Translations under genes and position numbers: made by a program
Assembly (NCBI GenBank): GCA_037349105.1
Contig: JAYJMM010000105.1
Coordinates: forward strand, 1,798,001-1,862,000
DNA: 64,000 nt
Reading direction: 5' to 3'
From: Limnomonas spitsbergensis
Taxonomy: Eukaryota; Chlorophyta; Chlorophyceae; Chlamydomonadales
The notes under the pieces: generated by a model
Told to the model about the DNA's origin: nothing
Database searches by the model: none
Seen by the model: the letters and a program-made list of their open reading frames with translations, nothing else
Shown here: piece after piece, positions 10,914 to 22,427 of the stretch
Position numbering within the stretch: position 1 is the first letter of the stretch
How the letters are laid out: every line of letters begins with the position of its first letter

Positions 10914-13773
10914 TTTCGTTTCCAAGACTTTGCTCAACCAAGCTTCCCACGTGGGCAAATTCATGGATGGAATTTTGGCGCTTTCAGCAAAGAGCTAGGA
11001 GGGGGCACCCCTTGGACAGGTGGGAACAATTAGAAGCAAACAGACAAGCTGAGACAACACCCAAAGTCGAACATCGAACTGACACAATGGGTCGCATAAA
11101 CCCCAGAAACCTGAAGATAGGTCCTCAACAGCCATTATCTTCCCCTTTTTAAGTAATCTGGTAGCAAGGTGTGTAGATCCACGGGTATCAGAACAGACTC
11201 CACTACTTTATCTGTGGCAGCTAGGACTACCGAACTTTGTCCTTCATATGTCATTAATCGGCATTACCAATGTACTGCAACTATCGGACATGAAGCATGG
11301 TTACAAGCATTGCCAGAATGGAGATTTACAGTTTTTTTTTATGCTACACCAATGCTTGCAGCCAAAGGTCTGTACTGGAAGGTCAGGCAATGCGAACGGA
11401 GATGCGAACTGGAAAAGGAATAGAGAAAGTTGAGAGGAAAAGAAATTGAGACCATGAACATTCCTGGCCTGACTATCAAAGAAAGCAGGGCCCAGCGGGT
11501 ATGCACCGTTTTAAACTACCAAAGAAAATACAGGCTAACAACCTGGAGATGAGAAAAACACACCTGCCCATGAGGCCAGGTTCACAAGTTGCATCCGCAA
11601 CACACATACAAGAAAGGATGCAATGCCTTAGAGCCCAGTCCTCTGGTCCCAGTACACAGCATCTAACAGAATTCCGAAAATAAATACGACTCATTGGACA
11701 CGCCTGAGAAAGTGGCGAATAAGTGGTCTTATGACCAAAACTGGGCACCAGCTTGCAAACTAGTGAGGTGATTCAAGCATGCTGAGTGCGTGTGGTTCAG
11801 CATGCTCTTCTGTTCAATGCAAGTGGCATATTGAGGGTTCTCGTCATCTGGTGAATATTAGAACATCCTGAAAACCAAACCCTTACTACAAATCCCATGT
11901 TCAACAAGATCATTACATCTTGTGCATCCCCCTCGGATCCCATTATGGACCGTTCCTTAGCCAGTAATGAGCTTTCAGACTTCTGGTATTTTTAAACCAG
12001 TTGCAAAACAGCTTTGTCATGTACCACTTGAAAGGAAAATGGAAACGCTGTAATGGCTAGTAAGGCATGCAACAGAAAGATAACATCATGAGAACCAGCC
12101 AATCTACAGCCATCATATATTCTTATCACCAACAAATAAATTGCACGGTAGAGTTGTGTACGGATGTGCAGAGAAATCGACACTGTTGTGCTTGGCAAGC
12201 ATAATACCAGACACTAGGATGACAAGAAAGGCAGAGATAAGTAGGTAACATAACAGATTTGAACATTAGCTTATGCACTTCGCGTCGGATAGTGGCGTCC
12301 AAGAAACAGAATACCCCCCCCCCCCCTCAATTGCTATCGAATTCCATCACAAATTTTCGATTTAGTATACAGATGGACCACATGTATGACACTAGAGGTT
12401 TGAGGCGCTGTTATTCTACATGCCACATGACAAACCATGCTAGGCATTAAGATGAAGGGGAGGAAAGTGCGGATCCGATTTAGCCAGAATAATGATGGAA
12501 ACAGGATGACAAGATCATGGCAAGACATCACCGGAAAATGAATCAGTAAAGAAATAAGAAAACAACTGACACTTTAGGGTCATCGTGCTTGACTACAACT
12601 AACACAGGCTCATGAATCTCTTGGATTTAAACCGATCAGCACTTCTTCTCACAAGCTAACACATAAACCCAACATCACACTGCTGATACCAGTAGAGCAC
12701 CGGTGAACAGAAGAGTGTATCCCACCTAGCCCCTAAGCTATGTCATCGTCAGCATGCCTTAGTGCAATGGAGGCCAGTCCTTGCGGCCATGATGGTAAAA
12801 TATATTCAGAAGTCAGCAAAAAGTCAGAGACATCACTTTGTCAGGTAGTGATTTTACAAAGCACTATCTAAACATGAACCAATCCACTGCGGTGAAGCAA
12901 AGTCCGGCATGGACTAAATGAGCAGCAAGCTCTGAAGTATAATTGTGGCCACAGCACCAATGGGTCAAAGGAACACTAGCCTCTCCAGGTAGAGGAGACT
13001 AACGATGCAGGATTCCGCCTCAAAAGCAAGCTTTTAGAACGCCGATGTCAGTCCTTACACAAAGGGCATGAAAGCCCGTGCATGCAAGCTCTCAGGACCC
13101 AGCTTTCCTATTGATTGACCTGTCGTCCAATTTAGGAATCAAAATCTTCAGGCATTGGCCCACCCCTGCTTGATGAACGACAGGTTTGCTTCATGACGGC
13201 ACACCTCAAATTTGCTGGCACAATGGCCTATCATCCACGTGTGCCAGCATACTTAATCGCCTGCTGTGCATTCGACTCGATTGCTTAGGAATCAGCAGCA
13301 GCGCTGATGCAGCTTTTGAGACCGATTTCTTAACCAGAGTATCCGCGCCGCTCCTGCAGCTCGCCCCAGACTTTGGAGCGGCCTGCAGCTGGACTGGGAC
13401 CAGAGTGCTCAGGTGAGAAATGCGTCTCCACCTGCGCATGACAGGTACATCTGGGGAACTCAGGCTTGTCACATGCAAGAGGTAGCACCAGCTGGGCGCA
13501 CAGGTTCACGGAGGGTGGAACATGTCGAAGGGTCGCTGCACCAGATATCAGTGCACGTGCATATTCAAGCATTTGGAGCTGGACAGAATGCCCCACACTC
13601 GTGCACAAGGTTCAACTGCTACCCTTGTTCCTGGTCGCGTGCAGTCTTAGCTTGGCAAATTCGGACAACCAGACATCAAAGTCTTTCAAAAAGGCAAAGA
13701 GCAGTGAAATTCCAGCCGATTAGCGTCCAATGAAACAGGAGGGGGGTCCAAGCCTGTGCTCCCAAGGGCATAT
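10914..13773. other. Intergenic stretch, no gene recognised
   Basis: No ORF here has recognisable protein features. It holds the presumed 3' ends of the convergent eIF5B (+) and 13.8-15.0 kb (-) genes. A TTACA at 13055 could be a TGTAA poly(A) signal on the minus strand for the latter. If the 13774 exon is internal (see that entry), further minus-strand exons may lie at 13.2-13.6 kb: a CAG acceptor on the minus strand near 13385 opens a reading frame ending near 13206. Confidence 0.5.
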
Positions 13774-15033
13774 TTACCTCATCTCAGGGGTATTCCGCCA
13801 GTGTGAGCTTTTCGGCGATGTGATGCAGGTACCCGCAGCTCTGGTTGGCACAGGCAAGCAGCCCAAAAACGCGTCCTCAAGTCTTAAAAAGGGTGGATAC
13901 CCAGCAGAGGAGGAGGAGGACAGAGGACTTGGCGCATCCAGGGAGCTGCGACGCCGCCTCATCGACAATGAGCCCGTGGCGGTGCTAGATCCAGGAAAGA
14001 CTTTATGGAGGCCCGAGGAGACACAGGATTGGGGGATAGACATATGGCGGCCTATGGAGGCGGCGCTTGATGGGAGAGAGGGCAGCTGGTCATGAGGGGG
14101 GCCGCCTACCTGCAGCGCCGACGCGTTGCAGGTGGACAGGCATGGAAAGGCGCTGCGGTTGAGCGGACCCACGCGGTGTCCGCTTTGCCCGCTCACCGTG
14201 CCCTGCAGCTGTAGCTCAACATCCGCCGAGTCGAGGACCATCATTGGACGGGAGGCAAGCGGCATTGAATACTGCCCGGCATCGTTAAGGTTCGACGGAG
14301 GTATATGCAGCATGTGTATCCCTGTGTTCTCTGCAGAGGCATGCCTGGAGGTCTTGGCTGTCGCCACGACGCCAGCAGCACTGTTGGTCATGGTGGAGTG
14401 TGGATGCACGCCGCTGCTGCCGAGATTTGCGGGAAAGGCGCCTACCAGCGGGGACGAGCGCCCGCCGGTCTGCGACTTGACAGACTCCGTTGTGCCTGAT
14501 TTTGCTGGTGATCCACGATTGACCAGGCGAAGGGACCTGACACGCTGAATGCCCATCTCACATGAGCCAGGGCGGGATGTAGAGCAGCAGGGATCAAGCG
14601 GGACTCCCCGGGGACTGGCTGGCTGCCCGTTACCTATCACTGTTAGGGTGGACGGGTGCAGGTTGCGAGCCTGCTGGCCAAGGAGAACGGCAGCGCCGTC
14701 AAATGTGTTGATCGGGCACGAGTTGTGGCTTACCAGCGGGAAGCTGGTCGAAGGCGACCTTCCGCCCTGGGGAGCCGGGAGGGCGGAGGCGACGTTGGAC
14801 GACTGCACTGACATGAGGGTGCCGGTCTCGTCGACATCGACAGCTGGTTCCAGTTCTGACGCCGACGTCGTGACGCTGGTGTTGAGATTGAGCGTGCTCT
14901 CGCAATGCCCAACGCATATTGCCACAGGAAGGTGAGAGACTGCAGGGTCTCTGTACGACAGGTCACTGCTGTTACCACAGCCCTCCGCATTGCCGATATT
15001 GGGCGCCTGTGTCACCAAGTCTTGCTCTGTAAT
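13774..15033 (-). CDS. Serine-rich exon of an unidentified protein (partial gene model)
   Basis: A 1.26-kb open stretch on the minus strand begins after a good acceptor (TATTATTACAG at about 15034) and runs without stops to TAA at 13774. The product is low complexity, rich in Ser, Pro, Gly and Ala, with a basic patch MRRRRSS followed by an eight-residue Ser-rich run near its end. No catalytic motif or membrane segment is visible and I do not recognise a family. Its length and openness, with no rival long frame, argue for real coding. The terminal codons read GATGAGGTAAAT, so the stop TAA lies inside a plausible splice donor (GAG|GTAAAT) and the exon may be internal. Upstream, an exon ending at a GTAAGA donor near 15191 could join in phase (reading ALDTPVPEQDLV). 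The full gene cannot be fixed without transcripts. Confidence 0.5.
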   Translation of the reverse strand: MTEQDLVTQAPNIGNAEGCGNSSDLSYRDPAVSHLPVAICVGHCESTLNLNTSVTTSASELEPAVDVDETGTLMSVQSSNVASALPAPQGGRSPSTSFPLVSHNSCPINTFDGAAVLLGQQARNLHPSTLTVIGNGQPASPRGVPLDPCCSTSRPGSCEMGIQRVRSLRLVNRGSPAKSGTTESVKSQTGGRSSPLVGAFPANLGSSGVHPHSTMTNSAAGVVATAKTSRHASAENTGIHMLHIPPSNLNDAGQYSMPLASRPMMVLDSADVELQLQGTVSGQSGHRVGPLNRSAFPCLSTCNASALQVGGPPHDQLPSLPSSAASIGRHMSIPQSCVSSGLHKVFPGSSTATGSLSMRRRRSSLDAPSPLSSSSSAGYPPFLRLEDAFLGCLPVPTRAAGTCITSPKSSHWRNTPEMR

Positions 15034-15191
15034 AATAGACGTAAAGCATCCCTACACGAACACAAATATTGGATTCAGTTAAAGAGATTGGTGGGCAGGG
15101 AAAAGGCAGGGGTTTAAGCGTTTCGAGTGTTTTCAAGCATGCCAGGACATACACCAGCGAGCAGTGTTCCACCGACTTCGCAGCCAGTACA

Positions 15192-16651
15192 TTCATCTTA
15201 CCAGGAACTGGCGTGTCCAGGGCATGACGAGACTGGGTATTGGGGGCTGGGGTGACGAGTTAAGTGGAGATGACTGATAGATAGAGAGGGAAGTTCAACA
15301 GCACTCATTTGATGGGTATCGGAGTAGGCCTGCCGAAACCATCTGGGACACGAACCGTGGTGGGTCCACGTGTCTTGCCATAGTTCCTTCTCCGTGGAGC
15401 AGTTTGCCACACTATTGCATGAAAAGGCCCTTTATAGCAGACCCTCTCATATCCGAATATGACCCTTTCTGCTCTTAAGTTCCGCCAGCCGTATGGGGGC
15501 AAGAATCATGTCGCGTTCGGTTGGGTCGGTTTCAGCGCAAGAGCCTGGTTTGAATCTGAAGTCCCATCTGAAGCAATTCATGTGCTGTCATACACCGGTA
15601 TGTGCGCTGTCAACATTCTGGAAAATACGCGATGCTGGCAGTTGATCCGTGGCCCGATGCCCATCACAAGTCTCTGTGCTGACTGATGCATGCGGCGGGG
15701 AGGGCAAAATAAAGCGCGACATGGGTCATTTGAAAAGTGACACAATGCAGATAGGGCAATAATGTGCCAGGTGGTCATTATAAAGCGTGATTTGCTGTAT
15801 AGCGTGCCTTGTGCACGCGTTAGATGAATCTGCTGCCTTGGACAGGGGTGTGCAAATGGGCCTCATTCTACCAGAGAAGCGACGCCTAATCTGACTCTAA
15901 TATTTGGCGTCGACACGCGCATTTGGGGCCCAATTCCACCTGCGCCTCGCCGGCTAGGGGAAAATAGCAACTACATAGGGAGAGAATGTGTGGAAGTAGG
16001 GGGAAATAGGGAGATATTAACAGAGCAACCTCTTAGACCGTAGGCGCATCTATGGGAGAAGTTGCAGCACGTGATCTGCCTCAAGGGGGAAGTTGCATGT
16101 ACCGACCGTCGAATTGCAGTGGGCCTCGAGGGCAACCCAGTTGTTATTGAACTTGCTATTAAATATATTCTGCTTATGCATGCCAGTTGTCGGTCATCAG
16201 ACGACAAAAAGTGGCAGCGGCCTCACATCCCACACTCGGGATACACAGTCACACCTCTCGCTCACTGTGTAGGCAGCATGCATGCACAGAAAAAATTGCA
16301 GGTCAGCCATGAAACAAACCAAGATAACGAGCCGTTCTTGGATCCAGCTTCATGCAAAGCTTGTCATCCACACTCAGGCTCCTACATGGCCTGATCAGAC
16401 AAATCCAATCCACACATTCCAAAAAGTACAGGAAACTACTGCCAATGTTTCTTGTTGTTCTAAATTTAAAATCAAATTAACAAAGCAAACAAAATAGCAA
16501 GTATGCTGGCAATCATGCTCCTTGTTAATCCTGTCTGAATCCATAATTGATCTCAAATACCAAATGAATCAGTCAGCATTCTGAAGCATGAGTAGAGGTT
16601 GCAGAAGTGAAAAACACACCCTACTTCTTCCCATACTTTGCCTGATGAGGT
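15192..16651. other. No gene recognised
   Basis: It probably contains the 5' part of the minus-strand gene at 13.8-15.0 kb and its promoter. Only short random ORFs are seen, and no repeat was recognised. Confidence 0.4.
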
Positions 16652-18378
16652 GAACAAGAACTTCTAGGAATCATCAAGGCACTCAAAGAATGGCGCTGCT
16701 ATCTTGAGGGCAGCCAAGGACTTTCAATTGTCACTGATCACAATCCCTTGACATTTTTCACCAAGCAACCGACCCTGTCCAGAAGACAAGCGCGATGGAG
16801 CGAATTCATGTCGAGGTTCCAGTTTTCAGTCCGCTACCGGCCCGGTGCAACCAACCCTGCTGACTCCCTGTCGAGATTGCCACACCAAGGTGAGGCAGCA
16901 GCGCTCATGCTTTTCGCGATCACAGTAAACGAGTCCAGTCCAGACCTCATGCAGCAAATAAAAGCTGAATCCCTGACAGATCTAGATTTCAAGGACCCAA
17001 CTGTCACAAAACAGTGGTCACTCCAGCATGGCTACTGGTCATTCCGCGGTCGAATCATTGTTCCAGCCACTGTCCGAGCACGTGTCCTGAAAGAGCACCA
17101 TGCAACCCTCATTGCCGGCCATTTCAGCTGGACCAAGACCCTAGACTTGATTCAGCGAAAGTTCTGGTGGCCCAGCATGGCTGCTGATGTCCAACAGTTC
17201 GTGTCCACATGCCAAACATACATGCCAAGCAAACAAGGCCTCATGCAAACGACCCTATGGGTTCCTCCAGCCCTTGCCCATCCCAGACACTAGGTGGCAC
17301 ACTGTCACTATGGACTTCGTATTCGATCTTCCCATGTCTTCAGAAAAAAACGATGGAATCATGGTCATTGTTGACAAGCTTACCAAGTATGTCTGCCTAG
17401 CACCAGTCCAGAAATCCAGTATCTCAGAGGACATAGCACGAGCCTTCATCAAACATGTTTACCAACACCATGGCCTACCGAAAAATATTATATCGGATCG
17501 AGATGTGCGTTTTACCTCACAGTTCTGGCGCAATGTGTGCACCCGCATGCGAATCGAGCCGCGTTTTTCAACTGCTTTCCACCCTCAAACCGATGGGCAA
17601 ACCGAGCGCATGAACCGAGTCGTTGAAGAAGTGCTGAGGCATTTCATTGATGGAAATCATGTCACATGGGAAGAACTCTTGCCCATAGTCGCCCTGACTA
17701 TAAACAATGCAAAATCCAGCGTCACCGGACAGAGCCCATTTTACTTGAACACCGCAAGGCACCCAAACACACCCTTGTCTGTCCAGATGCCTGACAAGCA
17801 AATCCCAGCACTTGACGCAGTATTTGCAGATCTAGACATCACACTTGTACGAGTCCAGCAACTCCTGCGCGCTGCCCAAGACAGACAGAAAACATACGCT
17901 GAATCGCCGATTCAAGATTCTGAGCACCACACTCCTTCAAAACAGGAGATCCAGTCATGGTTTCCACCAGAAATTTCAAGTTCAAAACAGGTGTAAAAAA
18001 CAGGTGTAAAAAAAAAAAAAATCCCAAATACATCGGCCCAGTCCAGATCCTGTCTATGACACCAGGAGGCAACGCTGCGAAACTAGCATTGCCTGCAATT
18101 ACTCACGAGTTCACCCAGTTTTTCATGTGTCCCTGCTCAAGCCCTTCAAATCTTCAAGCGAATCCATGCCTGTACCCGCTGGACCTGAAGTGGAAGATAG
18201 CCTTCCGTTCTATCAAGTCGAGACACTCTTGTCCCATCGCATCCGAAAGGTTGGCAAAAGGAAAATCAAACAATTCCTAGTCAAGTGGAAAGCATACGAC
18301 GACACCCACAATTCATGGGAACCGCTTGCTAACCTCACTCCTGACCTGCTCGAGCAAGCTAAAACATTTTTCAAATAA
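16652..18378 (+). mobile_element. Ty3/gypsy chromovirus pol fragment: RNase H, integrase, chromodomain (broken)
   Basis: 5'-truncated LTR-retrotransposon polyprotein. In order: the end of RT-RNase H (EQELLGIIKALKEW, VTDHNPL, RYRPGATNPADSLSR); the integrase H2C2 finger (KEHHATLIAGHFS ... STCQTYMPSK, with the usual second Cys replaced by Tyr); the integrase core with D, D, E in MDFVFDLP, SDRDVRFTS and HPQTDGQTERMNR; a GPY-like module (KYIGPVQIL); and a C-terminal chromodomain (FLVKWKAYDDTHNSWEP) ending TAA at 18376. At least three frame changes occur: between about 17250 and 17290, near 17990 (where AGGTGTAAAAAAC is duplicated) and near 18110-18130. It cannot make one protein. The RT, protease and gag parts are missing upstream of 16652. 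The chromodomain assigns it to the chromovirus branch. Confidence 0.93.
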
Positions 18379-18661
18379 TGTTGCAGCATTCCTTGTCATT
18401 AATTAAAATATTTAACACTGTGCACGTGTCACATATTCACCAGACCAGCCCAGACAATCTGTCCAGACAAAATCAGACCAGGCATAAAGAATCCAGTCAA
18501 GCAAATGAAAAAAATCGTGGGGATCTTTGGCACTTTCCCCGGGTTTCTTTTGGTGTCTTTTATTTTCTTGAACCCTTCGCTCTTTTTCAGGGTTGTTTTC
18601 TTTCGGGTGCTAACAACCATCGGCGTGTCAGTGCGATAACGCACGGTATGCAACATTTTTC

Positions 18662-18745
18662 TGCCACCGGCAGGTATCGAACTCGCGACCCCCGCTTGAC
18701 AGTATCGTCGATGCTAGGCTGTAAGCGACTGACACCAGTACGGCA
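18662..18745 (-). other. tRNA-like sequence with A-box/B-box-like motifs (possible SINE head or tRNA pseudogene)
   Basis: On the minus strand, TGCCGTA at the start can pair with GGTGGCA at the end (6 of 7, two wobble pairs). TGGTGTCAGTCG resembles an A box and GAGTTCGATACC resembles the B box GGTTCGANNCC. Length is 84 nt. The T-stem and anticodon arm do not fold canonically, so a functional tRNA is not supported. It lies between the gypsy remnant and the candidate LTR. Confidence 0.35.
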
Positions 18746-19212
18746 TTAGTCACAGACGATTACGTCGGGTGGGTGGCGGGCGAGAAATGTCATCGCCGCG
18801 CGGCCAAAAAGCTTTTCGAATTCATGTCGCCTACACCCGACGTTGGGTGCAATAGAATCGTATTGCTAATGCGCTGCTTTTGATCGAGGCCGCGCTTGCG
18901 GTAGAACACTTCGTGGCAACCCACCCCTGGCCTGTGCCTGCGGAGCGTCGTGAGCCGTCGCTTCGGCATAGTAGGTTCTGCTGCGCGTCTTCTCTCAATT
19001 TTTTTGTTGTTTTAGTCACTTTTTTTTTCTAGGCACACTTTTTTTACAGTCTCCCATGAAGGAGATCCCTAAAAAAAATGGAAAAAAAATCAAGTCTATG
19101 CCAAGTCATGTCCATTTTACAGATTAATCTCTGTTTTACCAGAGAATCATCCAGCTACAAGTCGCTACAGCCAACTCCTTGCAGCGCGTTATGCACGCAG
19201 CAAAGGGGGAGG

Positions 19213-19637
19213 TGTGTAGTGGTCTTGGACCCCCCAGTCCAGTGAATTCAGTACATGTCTCCTAGTATCCAGTACGCGAACACAACTTTTGTCACACTGC
19301 GTAGCTAACAGTGTGAGAGCAGTTGCGTGTCGTTAAGATCTCTAACAACCTTCGGTTGTACGACATGAACCTTCCAGCCTTATGCCTTATCCGGGCTTGC
19401 CATCTGCCGAGCGCCTACATAAGTGCGCCCCGCTTGTAAACCGGGAGTCTCTCGACAGAGATAAGTTCATTCTACCAAGCTCAATACTTGGCTCCCACTT
19501 GCAAACCCTTCAGCCAACGCCCCAGTCCCGGAGTCGACATAGCTCCCACGCACCACGTGCGCCTCCCTAGTCTTCCAGCCCAGCCTCTAGCCTAGTATCA
19601 GTAGTCTTTGTCCCCTCCCGGGCAGTAGATCACTTCA
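19213..19637 (+). mobile_element. Candidate 3' LTR of the gypsy element
   Basis: A purine tract CAAAGGGGGAGG at 19201-19212 is followed directly by TGTGTAGTGG, the typical polypurine tract/LTR start (TG). The segment extends to the first satellite unit. The matching 5' LTR is absent, so the right end (CA) and the length are guesses. Confidence 0.4.
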
Positions 19638-20875
19638 GCCTCTCACCCGCAAATATCTCATGCAATCACACAATTGCATGACCATGCAATTAAGTATAGA
19701 GGCTGATGTTAAGCTTATATTATCACTGTCAGAGCGCATTGAAAGGCGAGCTTATGTTATCTCAGTGAATAGTGTAGTATGCTTATCGTATGGCCATATA
19801 TACCTATAGCGAAAGGGTGAACCACCCGGCATGCCTCTTTCCCGCAACCATGTCATGCAATTACACCATTGCATGACCAGGCAATTCTCGAGGCTGATGA
19901 TGTTACGCTAATACCATCACTCTTAGCGCACATTTGAAGGCTACACTATGTTATCTCGGCGAATGGTGTAGAATGCTTATCGAATGGCCAAACCTATAGC
20001 GAAGGGGTGAACCACCCGGCATGCCTCCTTCCCGCAACCATGTCATGCAATCACACCATTGCATGACCATACGATTATCGAGGCTGATAACTAGCATATA
20101 TCAACACTGTCAGAGCGCATTGAAAGGCTAGCTAATGTTATCTCAGTGAATGGTGTAGAATGCTTATCGCAAGGCCATATATACATATAGAGAAAGGGTG
20201 AACCACCCGGCATGCCTCTCACCCGCAAATGTCTCATGCAATCATACGATTGCATGACCATGCAATTATCGTGGCTGATGTTATGCTTATATTAATACTG
20301 TCAGAGCGCATTCAAAGGCGAGCCTATGTTATCTCAGTGAATGGTGTAGAATTTGCGTATCGCATGGCCATACCTATGACGAAGGGGTGAACCAGGCACC
20401 CGGCATGGTATGCCTCTCACCCGCAACTGTCTCATGCAATTATACCATTGCGTGACGAGGCAATTATCGAGGCAAATGTTAAGCTCATATTATCACTGTC
20501 TGAGCGTATTGAAAGGCTAGCCTATGTTAACACAGCGAATGGTGTAGAATGCGTATCGCATGGCCATACCTACAGCGAAGGGGTGAACCACCCGGCATGC
20601 CGGCGCCTCTTTCCCGCAACCATGTCATGCAATCACACCATTGCATGACCAGGCAATTATCGAGGCTGATGTTACGCTTATATCATCACTGTCGGATCGC
20701 ATTGAAAGGCTAGTCAATGTTATCTCAGTGAATGGTGTAGAAAGCTTATTATCGCATGGCCATACCTATAGCGAAGGGGTGAACCACCCGTCATGCCCCT
20801 CACCCGCAGCTGTCTCATGCAATTACACCATTGCATGAGTAGGCAATTATCGAGGCTGATGTTAAGCGTATACCA
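19638..20875 (+). repeat. ~190-bp satellite, six full units and one partial
   Basis: Units start with GCCTCTCACCCGCAA or close variants at 19638, 19833, 20023, 20214, 20412, 20605 and 20795 (periods 190-198). Each carries a 9-bp perfect inverted repeat, TCATGCAAT ... ATTGCATGA, with a 6-nt loop. The phrases GAACCACCCGGCATG and CTCAGTGAATGGTGTAGAA recur. Units differ by 5-15%. Two units are open in one frame, but without a usable ATG, and others have stops, so the array is read as non-coding. Confidence 0.93.
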
Positions 20876-21073
20876 TATGTACGCTTGCTTGGTAGAAGTG
20901 TTTACCATCGTTATTGCGCTCATTCATTTCAGGTGGCCACTCATCAAAGCGATGGCGACAGAAAGCATCCGAAACGAAAGTAAATACATGATCCACATGT
21001 TTGCAACCATTACAGAAAGAAAGATCTAACCTCATTCGGGACAGGACTGTGTGTGGCCAGTTGTGCTGCGCGA

Positions 21074-21156
21074 ATCATCAGAGCTTTTTTATAGCCTTTT
21101 TTGTCAGACTACTGGCCAGTAGTCTGACAAAAAGGCTATAAAAAAGCTCTGATGAT
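21074..21156. repeat. 83-bp near-perfect palindrome
   Basis: The arms 21074-21115 and 21116-21156 are reverse complements apart from one extra T in a T-run. The centre is ACTGGCCAGT. It contains TTTTTTATAGCC and its complement. It could form a long hairpin or cruciform and abuts the foldback element that begins at 21162. Confidence 0.93.
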
Positions 21157-21161
21157 TTTCG

Positions 21162-21988
21162 ATGCTCCATTTAGAGCTTTTGTGAACCATCACAGCTTTT
21201 GTTTCCGCTATTCGATCGGCCGCACCGGCTACCTTTTGCGTTTCCCAGTCAAGCTACCAACCCCCCTCACCCCCTCACACCCCGGCATCCCAGGGCACCC
21301 CTGCCGTTCCAGCTGTTCCAGCAGAAAAGCTTTTCTGCATGCAGTGTCGGCCAGCATAGCAGCAAGTGGGGCAGCTACGTTGCTAGCCTGAAGACGGGCA
21401 ATGCTGATGGCCAATTGTAATGTTCTTTCCTTCGTTGGGGTTGAGAATCTGCTTCTACATGCGGGTCACTGGCAGTGCATGTCAAGAGAGTTGTCATATG
21501 ACCATGTGGGGCCATGCATGTCCTTGGATGATGTGTGCTCTTTGAGCGGCAAACCGGAAAATATATACGACTGACTGATTGCAAGCCAGTGGCCTCATGG
21601 TGCCCTCGTGCAGTCCCGGGCGTGCGCTACGCGCAAGCCAGCGGCCCTCATGGTGGCATGCATCATGCTTGCAGTCCCGGGCGTGCGCTACGCGCAAGCC
21701 AGCGGCCCTCATGGTGGCATGCATCATGCTTGCAGTCCCAGGCGTGCGCTACGCGCAAGCCAGCGGCCCTCATGGTGGCATGCATCATGCTTGCAGTCCT
21801 GGGCGTGCGCTACGCGCAAGCCAGCGGCCCTCATGGTGGCATGCATCATGCTTGTAGTCCCGGGCGTGCGGTGTGGTGATTCACAAAAGTTGTGATGGTT
21901 CACAAAAGCTGTGATGGTTCACAAAAGCTGTGATGGTTCACAAAAGCTGTGATGGATCTCAAAAGCTGTAAATCTCTAAATGGAGCAT
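21162..21988. mobile_element. Foldback/MITE-like element with 61-bp internal minisatellite
   Basis: The left end ATGCTCCATTTAGAG continues into GCTTTTGTGAACCATCACAG. The right end is the reverse complement, with the 20-bp unit TTCACAAAAGCTGTGATGG repeated four to five times (21881-21960) and CTCTAAATGGAGCAT at 21974-21988. It is non-autonomous, with no transposase seen. The superfamily is not assignable and no clear target duplication was found. Confidence 0.65.
21611..21871 (+). repeat. 61-bp minisatellite, four units plus a partial
   Basis: Copies start CAGTCCCGGGCGTGCGCTAC at 21611, 21672, 21733, 21794 and (partial) 21855, nearly identical. Because 61 is not a multiple of three and the unit has no stop in any forward frame, all three frames stay open through the array. 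This creates three overlapping spurious ORFs. Confidence 0.95.
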
Positions 21989-22427
21989 AGAAGAAAAGCA
22001 GGCTTCCCGGGCCACTATGTCCTCACCAGGCATGTCCATACATGCACATACTAGGTGTGCACCATGTGACCACCGCGTGCACATATGCACCCACTAGGTG
22101 TTGAGTTAGTGCTCACTAGTGCAACTATGTACCCCCTATGTACCGCACATGTGCGACATATGTCACCATATGTTTCACCATGTACATAACATAGGTCGTC
22201 ACATGTATGTGCCGGACACGTGCCGACTGTGTACAACACATTGTACACGCAGAAATCGCGCGTACCGAGTTGTATAAACGCGGCGTACTGGCACACTTCC
22301 AAATATTTGTTCACGAAACAGTATCGATTACTACACACTTTAAATATATTTCTTGAAATAGTATCGATATCGCGTAAACATATTAGATCGGAAATGATGA
22401 AGTCATACAACGACTGACGGTACCGCT

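Noticed and set aside
18662..18745. Functional tRNA gene on the minus strand
   Set aside because: The T-stem does not pair and the anticodon arm is not canonical; kept only as tRNA-like.
20448..20838. Two ~65-residue ORFs in consecutive satellite units as a tandem gene family
   Set aside because: They start at TTG rather than ATG, overlap by frame shift at each unit, and other units of the array have stops in this frame.
19638..20875. CRISPR array from the regular repeats
   Set aside because: The whole ~190-bp unit repeats, with no unique spacers; the genome is eukaryotic. It is a satellite.
21535..21895. ORFs of 90-114 residues in three frames
   Set aside because: Artefact of a stop-free 61-bp minisatellite.
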